A stretch of 64,000 nt of DNA, taken from assembly GCA_009469585.1 (NCBI GenBank), contig SSXW01000015.1, forward strand, positions 1-64,000. Direction: 5' to 3'. Each line of letters begins with the position of its first letter. Positions within the stretch are counted from its first letter, which is position 1. Origin of the DNA: Dechloromonas sp. Dech2017 (GTDB taxonomy: Bacteria; Pseudomonadota; Gammaproteobacteria; Burkholderiales; Rhodocyclaceae). A program made the position numbers and the translations under genes. Positions 17,309 through 27,602 of the stretch are shown piece after piece. The notes beneath the pieces are model-generated. The model was given only the letters and a program-made list of their open reading frames with translations. It was not told the DNA's origin and did not search any database.

Positions 17309-18825
17309 GGAAGAAATCGCCCCGCCTGATCGCCGAGGGCTCCGACTGGACGATCGAGGCCATCGCCAAGTACGACGCCGAGATCGGCCGCGTCGCCAAG
17401 GCCTACGGCCTCGACACCTACCGCCACCAGCTGGAGATCATCACCGCCGAGCAGATGATGGACGCCTACGCGGCCATCGGCATGCCCGTCTATTACCACC
17501 ACTGGTCCTTCGGCAAGCATTTCCTGGAAACCGAGAACCGCTACAAGCGCGGCCACATGGGTCTGGCCTACGAGATCGTCATCAATTCCGACCCGTGCAT
17601 CGCCTACCTGATGGAGGAAAACACGCTGACCATGCAGGCCCTGGTCATCGCCCACGCCGCCTACGGCCACAATTCCTTCTTCAAGGGCAACCACCTGTTC
17701 AAGCAGTGGACCAGCGCCGATGCCATCGTTGATTACCTGGTCTTCGCCCGCAACTACATCGCCGAATGCGAGGAGCGCCACGGCCAGGATGCCGTCGAGG
17801 AACTGATCGACGCCTGCCACGCCCTGTCCAATGTCGGCGTGGACCGCTACAAGCGCTCGCCGCCGCTTTCCCTGGCCCGCGAGAAGGAGCGCCAGCGCGA
17901 GCGGGAAACCTACCTGCAGTCGCAGATCAACGACCTGTGGCGCACCTTGCCAAAGCACCAGGCCGACCCCGCCGCCGCGCGCGAACGGCGCTTCCCCGAG
18001 GAGCCCGAGGAGAACCTGCTGTATTTCATCGAGAAGCACGCCCCGCTGCTCGAACCCTGGCAGCGCGAGATCGTCCGCATCGTGCGCAAGATCGGCCAGT
18101 ACTTCTACCCGCAACGCCAGACCCAGGTCATGAACGAGGGCTGGGCGACCTTCTGGCACTACACCCTGCTGCACACGCTGTATGACGAAGGCAAGGTGTC
18201 GGACGGCTTCATGATGGAGTTCCTGCACTCGCACACCAACGTGGTCTACCAGCCGCCCTACAACAGCAACTGGTACAGCGGCATCAACCCCTATGCCCTC
18301 GGCTTCGCCATGTGGCGCGACATCCGCCGCATCTGCGAGGCGCCGACCGACGAGGATCGCCACTGGTTTCCGGAAATCGCCGGCTCCGATTGGCGCGAGA
18401 CCTTCACTTTCGCCATGCACAATTTCAAGGACGAGAGCTTCGTCGCCCAATACCTGTCGCCCCGGCTGATGCGCGAATTCCGCTTCTTCGCCATCCGCGA
18501 CGACGACTACAAGCCCCGGCTGGAGGTCGATGCCATCCACGACGAACCCGGCTATCGCGAACTGCGCCGCAAACTGGCCGAGCAGTACAACCTGGGCAGC
18601 GCCGACCCCAACATCCAGGTCTGGGATGTCGACCTGCAGGGCGACCGTTCGCTGACCCTGCGCTATTTCAGCCACCAGCGGCGGCCGCTGGCCGCCAGCC
18701 AGGAGGCCGTGCTCGACCATGTCGCCCGCCTGTGGGGCTTCGCCGTGCGTCTCGAACAGCCGACGCCGACCGGCGAGTGGCAGGTGATCGCCGAGCGCAA
18801 GTACGAGCGGCGGAAGATCGGCTGA
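17305..18825 (+). CDS. SpoVR family protein (YcgB-like)
   Basis: 506 residues from the ATG at 17305, coupled to yeaH. Conserved SpoVR blocks are present: YYHHWSFGKHF, GHMGLAYEIVINSDPC, VIAHAAYGHNSFFKGN and QTQVMNEGWATFWH. The several His/Glu motifs suggest a metal site, but no activity is established. In Bacillus the homologue affects spore cortex; in proteobacteria it belongs to the prkA-yeaH-ycgB stress operon. Length is normal. A weak terminator and a copy of the dispersed repeat follow. Confidence 0.93.
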   Translation: MRKKSPRLIAEGSDWTIEAIAKYDAEIGRVAKAYGLDTYRHQLEIITAEQMMDAYAAIGMPVYYHHWSFGKHFLETENRYKRGHMGLAYEIVINSDPCIAYLMEENTLTMQALVIAHAAYGHNSFFKGNHLFKQWTSADAIVDYLVFARNYIAECEERHGQDAVEELIDACHALSNVGVDRYKRSPPLSLAREKERQRERETYLQSQINDLWRTLPKHQADPAAARERRFPEEPEENLLYFIEKHAPLLEPWQREIVRIVRKIGQYFYPQRQTQVMNEGWATFWHYTLLHTLYDEGKVSDGFMMEFLHSHTNVVYQPPYNSNWYSGINPYALGFAMWRDIRRICEAPTDEDRHWFPEIAGSDWRETFTFAMHNFKDESFVAQYLSPRLMREFRFFAIRDDDYKPRLEVDAIHDEPGYRELRRKLAEQYNLGSADPNIQVWDVDLQGDRSLTLRYFSHQRRPLAASQEAVLDHVARLWGFAVRLEQPTPTGEWQVIAERKYERRKIG

Positions 18826-18830
18826 GGTGC

Positions 18831-18857
18831 ATCCGCGGCAGGCCGCGGACGGTTTTC
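18831..18857 (+). terminator. Weak terminator-like hairpin after spoVR
   Basis: A 7-bp GC stem TCCGCGG / CCGCGGA with a CAGG loop is followed by CGGTTTTCG. The T tract is short, so termination may be partial. Confidence 0.45.
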
Positions 18858-18864
18858 GTCGACG

Positions 18865-18906
18865 CCTGCGGTCGACGGCAAATTTTGCCCAAAATCGAAA
18901 TTTTTT
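18865..18906 (+). repeat. Dispersed repeat, copy 2
   Basis: CCTGCGGTCGACGGCAAATT then TTGCCCAAAATCGAAATTTTTT. It is in the 270-base gap between spoVR and the unknown gene at 19096, and is of the GACGGC sub-form. Confidence 0.75.
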
Positions 18907-19095
18907 GGGGTGGCCGGCGCGCCGGTAGCGGCTTGCGCTCATGACCGCCCGCTGAACCATTGCCGTGGCCGGCAGTCCCAGTCTTCATGAAGACGACGTG
19001 CCAAGGTTTCCTCACGGTCAGGCCCGGCGGCCAGTCGTGGCTGGCTGAGGGCCTTGCCTGCACGGCCAGTTTCGGTGCCGGGAAGGAGGGCGGCG

Positions 19096-20358
19096 ATGGC
19101 TGAAGCGCTGACCGTTTCGTCCATTTCGCTGGCCGGCGCGGCGCGCCTTGCCGCCCTGGCGCCACCGCTGCCGGTGGCCGAAGAAGAGCGGCCGTCGGCG
19201 ATAGCGGCGCTCGACACCCAGTCCAGCATCGTCGTCCTTTCCGACGATGGCGTGGTGTTGTCGGCCGTTTCCAGCGCCCGGGCCCAGCTGGCCGACGCGC
19301 TGGCGGCCGCTGCGGCTGACCAGGCGGCCGCCCTCGGCCGCCTGGCGCAGGCGCTGGTCGATACCTTCAATACCCTGCAAGGCCTGGGCGATGCGCCGAC
19401 TGATAGTTTGCCGGGCGTATCCGGCGATCAGCCGGCCGAGGCGCTGTTGGCAACCTTGTTCGGGCAGGCGGGCGCCGCCTTCCTGGCCGACGACGGCCGG
19501 CTGGCCAGCCTGCAGGGCATCGGCATCGACCTGCAAGCGGCGCTGCCGGTTACGTCGGGCAGCGGCCTGACGCTGCAGATCGACGCCGACGCCTTCGCCG
19601 CGGCCTTGGCCGACGACGTCGCTGCTACCGGCGCAACCTTGCGCCAGGCTGCCGGCGCGCTGCTCGATCGCTCGGCCGCTATCGAGGCCGGCGTGCTCGC
19701 CGCCGCCAGCGGCCCGGGGACGCAATTCGGCCTCTTGCCGGCCGATGAACTGGCCGGGGCTATCGGCGCGGGCGGTCTTGGGCAGGGCGAGGGTGGGGCG
19801 CTTGTTAGCCGAACCGGGTCCGATGCGGCGGCCGGGTTACCCGACAACGGCCTGATCGTCGATTCGCCGGCGGCCACCCCTGACAATCTACCTGACCGGG
19901 GCGCCCTGGTCCCTGCGGCCGGTGGACTGGTCGACCCGGCGGTTGGCGAGGCGCTCAGGCAACTGCGGGCCGGGGCGGCTACGGGCACGGGCAACGTGCC
20001 GGGCACGCCGGCCATTTCCGGCGGGCTTGCCGGCGCCGCGGCAACAGTCACGCCGTCGATTCCCACCGCCCGGGCGAACCTGGCCAGCGAGGTCGAGGCC
20101 GGCCTGCTGCGCGAATCGACTGCCCGCCTTTCGTTGCAAAACCAATTGTCGGCCCCCGGATTGACCACCTTGCGGACCATTCTCGACCCCTACTACGCCG
20201 CCCTGGTCGCCACCGCCCGCCTCAGCGACCTGGTGCCGCTGCGCCCGATTGTCGATGCGAAATTGCTGGCCGGCGATTTTCCGGCGCCGGTGGCGCCGCT
20301 GCAGTCCTACCGGGGCATTGATGCCCACCGGGAACCATCGGCTGGCGTCCAGTCCTGA
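19096..20358 (+). CDS. Hypothetical Ala/Leu-rich protein
   Basis: 420 residues. The ATG at 19096 was chosen for the ribosome site GGAAGGAGGG seven bases upstream; the frame is open a little further but without one. No signal peptide, membrane helix or recognisable domain is visible. The sequence is low in charge and very rich in Ala, Gly, Leu and Asp, with helical stretches (AQLADALAAAAADQAAALGRL) in the first half and a Gly/Pro-rich middle. The last 80 residues (LQNQLSAPGLTTLRTILDPY, then APLQSYRGID) look more ordered. The composition recalls hook-length-control or adhesin stalk proteins, but no motif supports either. It is not obviously co-transcribed with any neighbour. Confidence 0.6.
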   Translation: MAEALTVSSISLAGAARLAALAPPLPVAEEERPSAIAALDTQSSIVVLSDDGVVLSAVSSARAQLADALAAAAADQAAALGRLAQALVDTFNTLQGLGDAPTDSLPGVSGDQPAEALLATLFGQAGAAFLADDGRLASLQGIGIDLQAALPVTSGSGLTLQIDADAFAAALADDVAATGATLRQAAGALLDRSAAIEAGVLAAASGPGTQFGLLPADELAGAIGAGGLGQGEGGALVSRTGSDAAAGLPDNGLIVDSPAATPDNLPDRGALVPAAGGLVDPAVGEALRQLRAGAATGTGNVPGTPAISGGLAGAAATVTPSIPTARANLASEVEAGLLRESTARLSLQNQLSAPGLTTLRTILDPYYAALVATARLSDLVPLRPIVDAKLLAGDFPAPVAPLQSYRGIDAHREPSAGVQS

Positions 20359-20398
20359 CGCTGGGCGCGCTCGGCGCCCGACTCCCGCCGCTGGGCCG

Positions 20399-20632
20399 TC
20401 AACCGGCCGCCTCGGCCAGCGGCTCCCAGCACAGCCAGTGGCCGCAGGCCGAGCGGGCGCGGCGTTCCGAGCCGTCCCAGGGGCCGCCCTGGCAGAGTCC
20501 GGGCGAGGTTTCCGATTCGATCAGCACGGTGCCCGACTCCGGGCCGGGAAGGCGCCGGCCGCTCCAGCGCTGGCAACTGGCGCATCTTTTGCGGTCGACC
20601 GCGTGAATCAGCAGGTTTTCGCCGCTTTGCAC
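20399..20632 (-). CDS. Small Cys-rich protein, GTG start
   Basis: 77 residues. The GTG at 20632 overlaps the last 25 bases of the rhodanese gene in another frame. The pattern CASCQRWSGRR, later GLCQGGPWDG, then ACGHWLCWEPL gives five cysteines with conserved-looking Trp and Gly. It resembles small betaproteobacterial proteins with a probable zinc or metal site; I cannot name the family. The segment before CASC is poor evidence for a start, and translation might begin a little later. It probably depends on coupling to the rhodanese gene upstream. Confidence 0.55.
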   Translation of the reverse strand: MQSGENLLIHAVDRKRCASCQRWSGRRLPGPESGTVLIESETSPGLCQGGPWDGSERRARSACGHWLCWEPLAEAAG

Positions 20633-21060
20633 GAGGCGATGACCGGCTTGGCCGCAACCACCGGGGCGCCGGCGGCGATCCAGCCCTTGATGCCCTGCTT
20701 GACGTTATAGACGGTGGCGTAGCCGGCCTGCTGCGACAGGAACTGGCTGACCGCCTTGGTCCGGTTGCCGCTGCGGCAAATGACGACGACCGGCTGGTTC
20801 GGCCCGGCCAGCGGCTTGACCTTTTCCAGCCAGGCTGCCGGGTCGGCCTTGCCGCGCTCGTCGAAGAAGGTGAGCAGCGTGCTGCCGGCGACGATGCCGG
20901 TCTCCTCCCATTCCGACTGCAGGCGGATGTCGATGACCGGGACGCCGCCTTGGCTGAGCCGCTGGAGTTCGGCGTTGTCGATGTCGATTACCTCGGCGCG
21001 AGCGATCTGGGCAGCGATGGCGAGGCAGGCAGGGAGGCAGGCAATAAGAAGGCGGCGCAT
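20608..21060 (-). CDS. Periplasmic rhodanese-like domain protein
   Basis: 150 residues with a signal peptide of about 22 residues (MRRLLIACLPACLAIAAQIARA). A single rhodanese fold follows: VIDIRLQSEWEETG, then the active-site loop ICRSGNRTKA with the catalytic Cys C95, and VYNVKQGIKGWIAAGAPV. Sulfur transfer or thiol chemistry in the periplasm is expected. Two further Cys near the end (ASCKAAKTC) are unusual. It is divergent from yaeQ. Confidence 0.88.
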   Translation of the reverse strand: MRRLLIACLPACLAIAAQIARAEVIDIDNAELQRLSQGGVPVIDIRLQSEWEETGIVAGSTLLTFFDERGKADPAAWLEKVKPLAGPNQPVVVICRSGNRTKAVSQFLSQQAGYATVYNVKQGIKGWIAAGAPVVAAKPVIASCKAAKTC

Positions 21061-21187
21061 GGCAATCTCGCTTATCAGAAGACGCTGATTATAAGCCTCA
21101 TCGGGCTATCGACTGTCCGGTCGACCGGCATTGCCGGCGACCGGTTCCCGCCAACATGGGATAATCCGCGTTTTTTGCGGAGCGGCC

Positions 21188-21742
21188 ATGGCGCTCAAAT
21201 CCACCATTTTCAAGGCCGAACTGCAGTTGGCCGATCTCGACCGCGGGCATTTCGGCGACTACACGCTGACCATCGCCCGTCACCCGTCGGAAACCGACGA
21301 GCGGATGATGGTTCGCCTGCTCGCCTTCGCGCTCAATGCCTCGGCCACGCTGACTTTCGGCCGCGGCCTGTCGGCAGCCGAGGATGAGGCCGACCTGGAG
21401 GATCTCGACCCGACGGGCAGTATCGAGCGCTGGATCGACGTCGGCCTGCCCGACGAGAAGTCGATTCGCCGGGCCTGCAACCGCTCGCGCCAGGTCATGG
21501 TGCTCAGTTATGGCGGCCGCGGGGCGGAGATCTGGTGGCAGCAGACGGCCGGCAAGGTCTCCGGCCAGAAGAACCTGCGCGTCCTGGCGCTGAGCGTCGA
21601 GGAGGGCAAGGCGCTGGCCGGCCTGGCCGAGCGCAACATGCGCCTGCAATGCACGATTCAGGACGGAGTGATCTGGCTGGGTGGCGAAAGCGGCCATGTC
21701 GAGCTGGCGCCGAAAACGTTGCTGGCGCCCGAGGCGGCCTGA
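21188..21742 (+). CDS. yaeQ: YaeQ family protein
   Basis: 184 residues from the ATG at 21188. Conserved blocks STIFKAELQLADLDR, HPSETDERMMVRLLAFAL, the acidic DEADLEDLDPTGSIERWIDVG and RQVMVLSYGGRG identify YaeQ (DUF1512), which has a PD-(D/E)XK nuclease-like fold. It was once reported as a suppressor of RfaH loss; its true role is unsettled. Length matches the family. The gene stands alone between a rhodanese gene and a zinc-finger protein. Confidence 0.93.
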   Translation: MALKSTIFKAELQLADLDRGHFGDYTLTIARHPSETDERMMVRLLAFALNASATLTFGRGLSAAEDEADLEDLDPTGSIERWIDVGLPDEKSIRRACNRSRQVMVLSYGGRGAEIWWQQTAGKVSGQKNLRVLALSVEEGKALAGLAERNMRLQCTIQDGVIWLGGESGHVELAPKTLLAPEAA

Positions 21743-21818
21743 ATCCCTTCATTGCAAGGTGCGCCGGCCGGCTGTCGCGGGGTGGTTGGGCTGGTGGGGG
21801 CGGTAGCCGGGTTGCCAG

Positions 21819-22535
21819 TCAGCGCCGTAGCAGGCCCCAGACAATGCCCACACCGGCCGACAGCAGGTCGGCGACATCGACCATGCCGACATCCGCTTCG
21901 CGCTTGAGGCGGCTGGCCCGCGACTTTTCCCGCTCGCGCATGACGATGGCGTCGCCGAGCATTTCCACGTCGGGCGTCGTGCGCCGCACTTCGGCCTGCT
22001 GGTAGCGGGCCAGCGCCTGTTCGACGGCGCCCGGGTCGAGGATGGCGATGGGGGCGCGGCAATGGCCGCAGACGTGGTCCCGGCGGATATCGACCGGCGC
22101 GCCGCAGCCCAGGCAGCGCACGATGCCGACCTTGGCCGACAGCGCGTCGATTTCCAGCGGATTGAGCTGGCGGACGAAGCCCTTTTCGATCATGAACTGG
22201 GCGAAGGTGGTGAAGCGGCCGTGTTTCTGCAGGCAGCGGTGGTAGTTGAAGCGGCCGCCGTGCTTGGCGACGTCCAGCCCGTGCAGCAGGCGCTCCTGGC
22301 AGCGCGGGCAGGGCAGCGGCTCGCGCAGGGGTTGGCGCTGGTCGTCGCGATGCTCGTGGATCAGCTTGAACAGCTCGACGATGCCGCCCGGCGTGATCTG
22401 CACGCTTTCGAAATCGTCGAACCAGATGCCCTGGCAGGCAAAGCACAGGTCGAGCACGACTTCGCCGTGGTGCAGGCGCTCGAAGCGGTGCTTGACCATG
22501 GTTTGCCGGCAGGAGGGACAGGGCGTCGGCTTCAT
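21819..22535 (-). CDS. Zinc-ribbon protein (zf-TFIIB type)
   Basis: 238 residues. CPSCRQTM with LCFACQGIWFDD forms a TFIIB-like zinc ribbon at the N-terminus; a second set is CPRCQERLLHG with NYHRCLQKHGRF, and a third is CLGCGAPVDIRR with CGHCRAPIAI. Three Cys pairs-of-pairs suggest three bound zincs. The C-terminus has a charged helix then a short hydrophobic tail (SAGVGIVWGLL). It lies seven bases downstream of rlhA, so the two are probably co-transcribed. Function is unknown. Confidence 0.8.
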   Translation of the reverse strand: MKPTPCPSCRQTMVKHRFERLHHGEVVLDLCFACQGIWFDDFESVQITPGGIVELFKLIHEHRDDQRQPLREPLPCPRCQERLLHGLDVAKHGGRFNYHRCLQKHGRFTTFAQFMIEKGFVRQLNPLEIDALSAKVGIVRCLGCGAPVDIRRDHVCGHCRAPIAILDPGAVEQALARYQQAEVRRTTPDVEMLGDAIVMREREKSRASRLKREADVGMVDVADLLSAGVGIVWGLLRR

Positions 22536-22542
22536 GGGCGGC

Positions 22543-24432
22543 TCAGGCCGGGCGGATGGTGCCGAGGTTGAGCTTGACGCCTTTCTTCATCTTGCCGACG
22601 ACGTGCATTTCGCAGGCCTTGCAGTCGAACTTGAGGATCAGCTTCTCGCTGCCGTTGATCAGCGTCATCGGGTCCGGCTTCAGGTGCTTCACTTCCTTGG
22701 GGCAGAGGTTGAAGCTGTAGCGCAGGCAATGGCGGGTGATCATCAGCGAGACCATGCCCTTTTCCTGGCCGGCCTCGTAGGCTTCGGCGATCAGCCTGAC
22801 GCCGTGCTTTTCGTAGAACTGGCGGGCCTTGGCGTTGAAGACGTTGCCGAGGTAGGTCAGTTCGTCCTGCGGGTAGGGTACCGGGTTGGCGGCTGGCGCG
22901 GCGCGCGGCGGGCGGGGATGGCTGGCGAGGCGGGCCGCTTCCAGTTGTTCGGCGGCTTCGCGACGCAGCGCGTTGATGGCGCTGACCGGCAGGAACCACG
23001 GCTGGCTGAGCTTCAACTCGACCGCTTCGGCGACGAACATCGTGTTGCCGAATTTGCCGAGGTTTTCCGCGAGCCTGGCCATCGCCGGCTCGGGGTTCTG
23101 GGCCAGCTGCCATGCCGATTTTGCCCCGATTTTCCAGTTGACCGTGGCGGTGACGCCATCTTCGTCGGTCAGGGTCAGCGCCAAGCCGTCTTCGCTCTCG
23201 GCGAGAACCGGCTTGACCGCGATACGCCGTTCGGCCGAATCCTTTTCCAGCGCCCGCTCGAATGCCTGGTCGCGGTTGCGGAACAGCGTGGCGCCGGCGG
23301 TCAGGTCTTCGGGCAGTTCGGCCGGGAACAGTTTGTTGCCCTCGGCGCGGTTGATGCGCATCCCGGCCACTTCGCCGTGGGCATCGTAGAAGCAGACGCC
23401 GTCGCCGTTGTGGAAAGTCTGGTCGGTATTGACGGCGATCCAGCCGTCGCCGATCTCGGCCACCTCGCCGATCAACTCGCCGACGAAGGCCGGCGAGTCG
23501 AAGGCGCCGATGTCGTCCTGGCGGCCGCCGGCGAAATAGTCGGTGTAGCCGCGGTTGAAGGTCTTGTCCGGCTGCGGCGTGAAGGTGAAGCTGCTGCGCC
23601 CGCTGGAGGCGCGGCTGAATTCGGGGTTCTCGGCTATGATCCCGTCGAGCAGTTGGCGGTAGTGCGCCGTGATGTTCTTGACGTAGCTGAGATCCTTCAG
23701 CCGGCCCTCGATCTTGAAGGAGGAAACGCCGGCCCGCGCCAGTTCGAGCAGGTTCTCGGTCTGGTTGTTGTCCTTCATCGACAGCAGGTGCTGGTTCTCG
23801 GTGATGGTCTTGCCCTTGTCGTCGACCAGCGTGTAGGGCAGGCGGCAGGCCTGCGAGCACTCGCCGCGGTTGGCGCTGCGCCCGGTGTGGGCGTGGCTGA
23901 TGTAGCACTGTCCCGAATAAGCGACACACAGTGCGCCGTGAACGAAATATTCCAATGCAACAGTGGTTTGCGATGCAATGCTAACAATTTCCTTTAAGCT
24001 GCATTCGCGGGCCAGGACGATCTGCGAGAAGCCGGCGTCCTGCAGGAAGCGCGCCTTTTCCGGGTTGCGGATGTCGGTCTGCGTGCTGGCGTGCAGCTGG
24101 ATCGGCGGCAGGTCCATTTCGAGCAGGCCCATGTCCTGGACGATCAGCGCGTCGGTGCCGGCTGCGTAGAGCTGCCAGGCCAGCTGCCGGGCCGGCTCGA
24201 GTTCGTCGTCCTGGAGGATGGTGTTGAGGGCGACGAAGACCTTGGCCCGGTAGCGGTGGGCGAAATCGCACAGGCGTTCGATTTCGGCGACATCGTTGCC
24301 GGCGCCGTAGCGGGCGCCGAAACTGGGCCCGCCGATGTAGACGGCATCGGCGCCATGCTTGATGGCTTCGATGCCGAAATCGGCGTTCTTGGCCGGGGCG
24401 AGCAGTTCGAGGGGGTGTTGGATGCGGGTCAT
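22543..24432 (-). CDS. rlhA: U32-family protein RlhA, 23S rRNA C2501 hydroxylation
   Basis: 629 residues, close to E. coli RlhA (YdcP, 653). The opening LELLAPAKNADFGIEAIKHG and GADAVYIGGPSFGAR are the peptidase U32 signature; SGQCYISHAHTGRSANRGEC and the following CRLPY carry the family's cysteines, probably for an Fe-S cluster. A collagenase-like C-terminal domain ends KFDCKACEMHVVGKM. RlhA family members hydroxylate rRNA using prephenate-derived chemistry; the peptidase label is historical. Starts six bases after the methyltransferase stop at 24439. A segment at 23111-23153 resembles the dispersed repeat. Confidence 0.88.
   Translation of the reverse strand: MTRIQHPLELLAPAKNADFGIEAIKHGADAVYIGGPSFGARYGAGNDVAEIERLCDFAHRYRAKVFVALNTILQDDELEPARQLAWQLYAAGTDALIVQDMGLLEMDLPPIQLHASTQTDIRNPEKARFLQDAGFSQIVLARECSLKEIVSIASQTTVALEYFVHGALCVAYSGQCYISHAHTGRSANRGECSQACRLPYTLVDDKGKTITENQHLLSMKDNNQTENLLELARAGVSSFKIEGRLKDLSYVKNITAHYRQLLDGIIAENPEFSRASSGRSSFTFTPQPDKTFNRGYTDYFAGGRQDDIGAFDSPAFVGELIGEVAEIGDGWIAVNTDQTFHNGDGVCFYDAHGEVAGMRINRAEGNKLFPAELPEDLTAGATLFRNRDQAFERALEKDSAERRIAVKPVLAESEDGLALTLTDEDGVTATVNWKIGAKSAWQLAQNPEPAMARLAENLGKFGNTMFVAEAVELKLSQPWFLPVSAINALRREAAEQLEAARLASHPRPPRAAPAANPVPYPQDELTYLGNVFNAKARQFYEKHGVRLIAEAYEAGQEKGMVSLMITRHCLRYSFNLCPKEVKHLKPDPMTLINGSEKLILKFDCKACEMHVVGKMKKGVKLNLGTIRPA
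23111..23153 (-). repeat. Possible divergent dispersed-repeat copy inside rlhA
   Basis: On the minus strand CACGGTCAACTGGAAAATCG then GGGCAAAATCGGC parallels the GGTCAACCGGAAAAAATCGCC form at 59831. It encodes TVNWKIGAKSA and may be coincidental. Confidence 0.35.
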
Positions 24433-24438
24433 GGCGCC

Positions 24439-25260
24439 TTAGTACGTGAAACGCGGGGCGAGTTCTTCGATGTTGAATTCGCGCAGGATGGTTGCGGCCC
24501 GCTGGCGGGCGTTCTTCCTCGGCTGGCCCCGCTGCGAGGCGATGATCAGCTCGTTCTTCATCGAATGCTCCCAGCCGACCAGTTCGGTGACGGTGACGTC
24601 GTAGCCGTGCGACTCGAGCAGCAGGCAGCGCAGCACGTTGGTCAGGTGGCTGCCCAGTTCGCGGGTGTGGATGGGGTGTCGCCACAGCTCGGAAAGCGGC
24701 GTCTTGCCCAGCGATTCGTTCTTCTTGGCGCGCATGGCGGCGGCGACTTCGGCCTGGCAGCAGGGCACGAGGACGATGTGGCGGGCCTGGCGGTCGAGGG
24801 CGAAACGGATGGCGTCGTCGGTCGCCGTGTTGCAGGCGTGTAGCGCGGTGACGACATCGACCCGTTCCGGCAGTTCGGTCGAGGCCTGCGCCTCCTCGAC
24901 CGTGCAGGCGATAAAGCGCATGCGCGCGAAGCCCAGACGGGCGGCCAGTTCGCGGGATTTGTCGACCAGCTCGCGGCGCGTTTCGATGCCGATGATCTCG
25001 CCGCTGGCACGCTCCTTGATAAAGAGGTCGTAGAGGATGAATCCGAGATACGACTTGCCGGCCCCGTGGTCGACCAGCGTCTCGGCACCTTCCAGCAACG
25101 GTTCGATGAACTGGTAGAGGTGATAGACCTGCTTGAGCTTGCGCCGCGTGTCCTGGTTGAGTTTCCCGTCACGGGTCAGGATGTGCAGTTCCTTGAGCAG
25201 TTCGATGGATTGCCCGGGGCGTATTTCCGGGATGTCGACGGCGGTATTTGGCTTCTTCAT
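24439..25260 (-). CDS. SAM-dependent methyltransferase
   Basis: 273 residues. The first half is helical; then come a motif I, LVDHGAGKSYLGFILYD, and a motif II acid, IIGIETRRELV, of a class I Rossmann methyltransferase. TALHACNTATDDAI and VLVPCCQAEVA follow; the LHACD-like phrase is shared with GSTCD/methyltransferase-32 proteins thought to act on tRNA or other RNA. The substrate is unknown. It is followed immediately by rlhA, so a shared RNA-modification role is plausible but inferred only from position. Confidence 0.8.
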   Translation of the reverse strand: MKKPNTAVDIPEIRPGQSIELLKELHILTRDGKLNQDTRRKLKQVYHLYQFIEPLLEGAETLVDHGAGKSYLGFILYDLFIKERASGEIIGIETRRELVDKSRELAARLGFARMRFIACTVEEAQASTELPERVDVVTALHACNTATDDAIRFALDRQARHIVLVPCCQAEVAAAMRAKKNESLGKTPLSELWRHPIHTRELGSHLTNVLRCLLLESHGYDVTVTELVGWEHSMKNELIIASQRGQPRKNARQRAATILREFNIEELAPRFTY

Positions 25261-25373
25261 GGGGCGACATTATCGCATTCAAACTTCTGTCGAAATGCTG
25301 TCAACCGGAATCAGGGTCATGCCGTTAATCGCATCATGGTGATCATTCACCGACTACAAATGGAGAGCGTCAA

Positions 25374-25652
25374 ATGGGCAGTCTGAGCAACGAATCCTTC
25401 GAAACCTTCCTGGATTCCCTGAAGAAAGCCGGTATCACAATTTCCAACGAGGCCGAACTGCGCGAGCGCCTGGCCGAAGCCCAGCGCTGGCGTTTCGCCT
25501 TCCAGACCTTGGCCGCCAACGGCAAGCTGCTCGGCATCAACTTCGAGGATCATTCGGAAGGCCGCAATGGCGCCGAGATCGATCGCGCCTTCACCGAATT
25601 CCAGTTTTCCGACCGGACCAAGGCGGTGTTCTCCGCCAGTCTGAAGCACTAA
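25374..25652 (+). CDS. Small conserved hypothetical protein
   Basis: 92 residues, no signal peptide and no cysteine. The sequence FETFLDSLKKAGITISNEAELRER forms a helical region, followed by a likely beta region (FAANGKLLGINFEDHSEGRNG-like). It has balanced charge and normal codon use, so I accept it as a gene. I do not recognise the family. It faces ettA tail to tail across a hairpin and a dispersed-repeat copy. Confidence 0.65.
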   Translation: MGSLSNESFETFLDSLKKAGITISNEAELRERLAEAQRWRFAFQTLAANGKLLGINFEDHSEGRNGAEIDRAFTEFQFSDRTKAVFSASLKH

Positions 25653-25696
25653 ACTCCCTCTTTCTGCCTTCCGCGTGAGCGGGGGGCCGAAAAACC

Positions 25697-25724
25697 GAAC
25701 GGGCGCCGAGAGGGCGCCCGTTCT
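25697..25724. terminator. Hairpin between convergent genes, possible bidirectional terminator
   Basis: A strong stem GAACGGGCGCC / GGGCGCCCGTTC is flanked by TTCTTCATT on the plus side and, read on the minus strand, by GGTTTTTC. It probably ends the gene at 25374-25652 and may also stop transcripts coming from ettA. Confidence 0.65.
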
Positions 25725-25768
25725 TCATTGATGGCCGGGGGGCCAGGGTTGCCGATGGAAATCGACTC

Positions 25769-25811
25769 CCGCGGTCAACCGGAAAAAACGGCCGAAATCG
25801 AAATTCCGGCC
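25769..25811 (+). repeat. Dispersed repeat, copy 3
   Basis: CCGCGGTCAACCGGAAAAAA then CGGCCGAAATCGAAATTCCGGCC. It lies just past the stop of ettA in the convergent gap. Confidence 0.75.
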
Positions 25812-25819
25812 GTCGACGT

Positions 25820-27484
<1,665 letters not shown>

Positions 27485-27545
27485 TGAGCTTGCCTGTAGT
27501 TGGGAATGATTGCGACCCGTGGAGTCTACGGGGCTTCAAGGCAAA

Positions 27546-27578
27546 TGACCAGCATCCCGGAAGCCGGGAGGCTGGTCA
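27546..27578 (-). terminator. Long hairpin after the FeeM-type gene
   Basis: Nested stems TGACCAGC/GCTGGTCA and CCCGG/CCGGG with an AAG loop form a very stable hairpin. On the minus strand the tail is only ATTTGCC, so it is a candidate terminator for the gene at 27603, or an RNA structure ahead of ettA. Confidence 0.5.
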
Positions 27579-27602
27579 AAAAAGCCGGAACTGGCGAGGA
27601 AA

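Noticed and set aside
19096-20358. Assigning the unknown Ala-rich protein to FliK-type hook-length control
   Set aside because: Composition is similar but no conserved C-terminal FliK motif and no flagellar gene nearby.
20585-20605. GCGGTCGACCGC near the small Cys-rich gene as a repeat copy
   Set aside because: Only a 10-base palindrome is shared; no tail.
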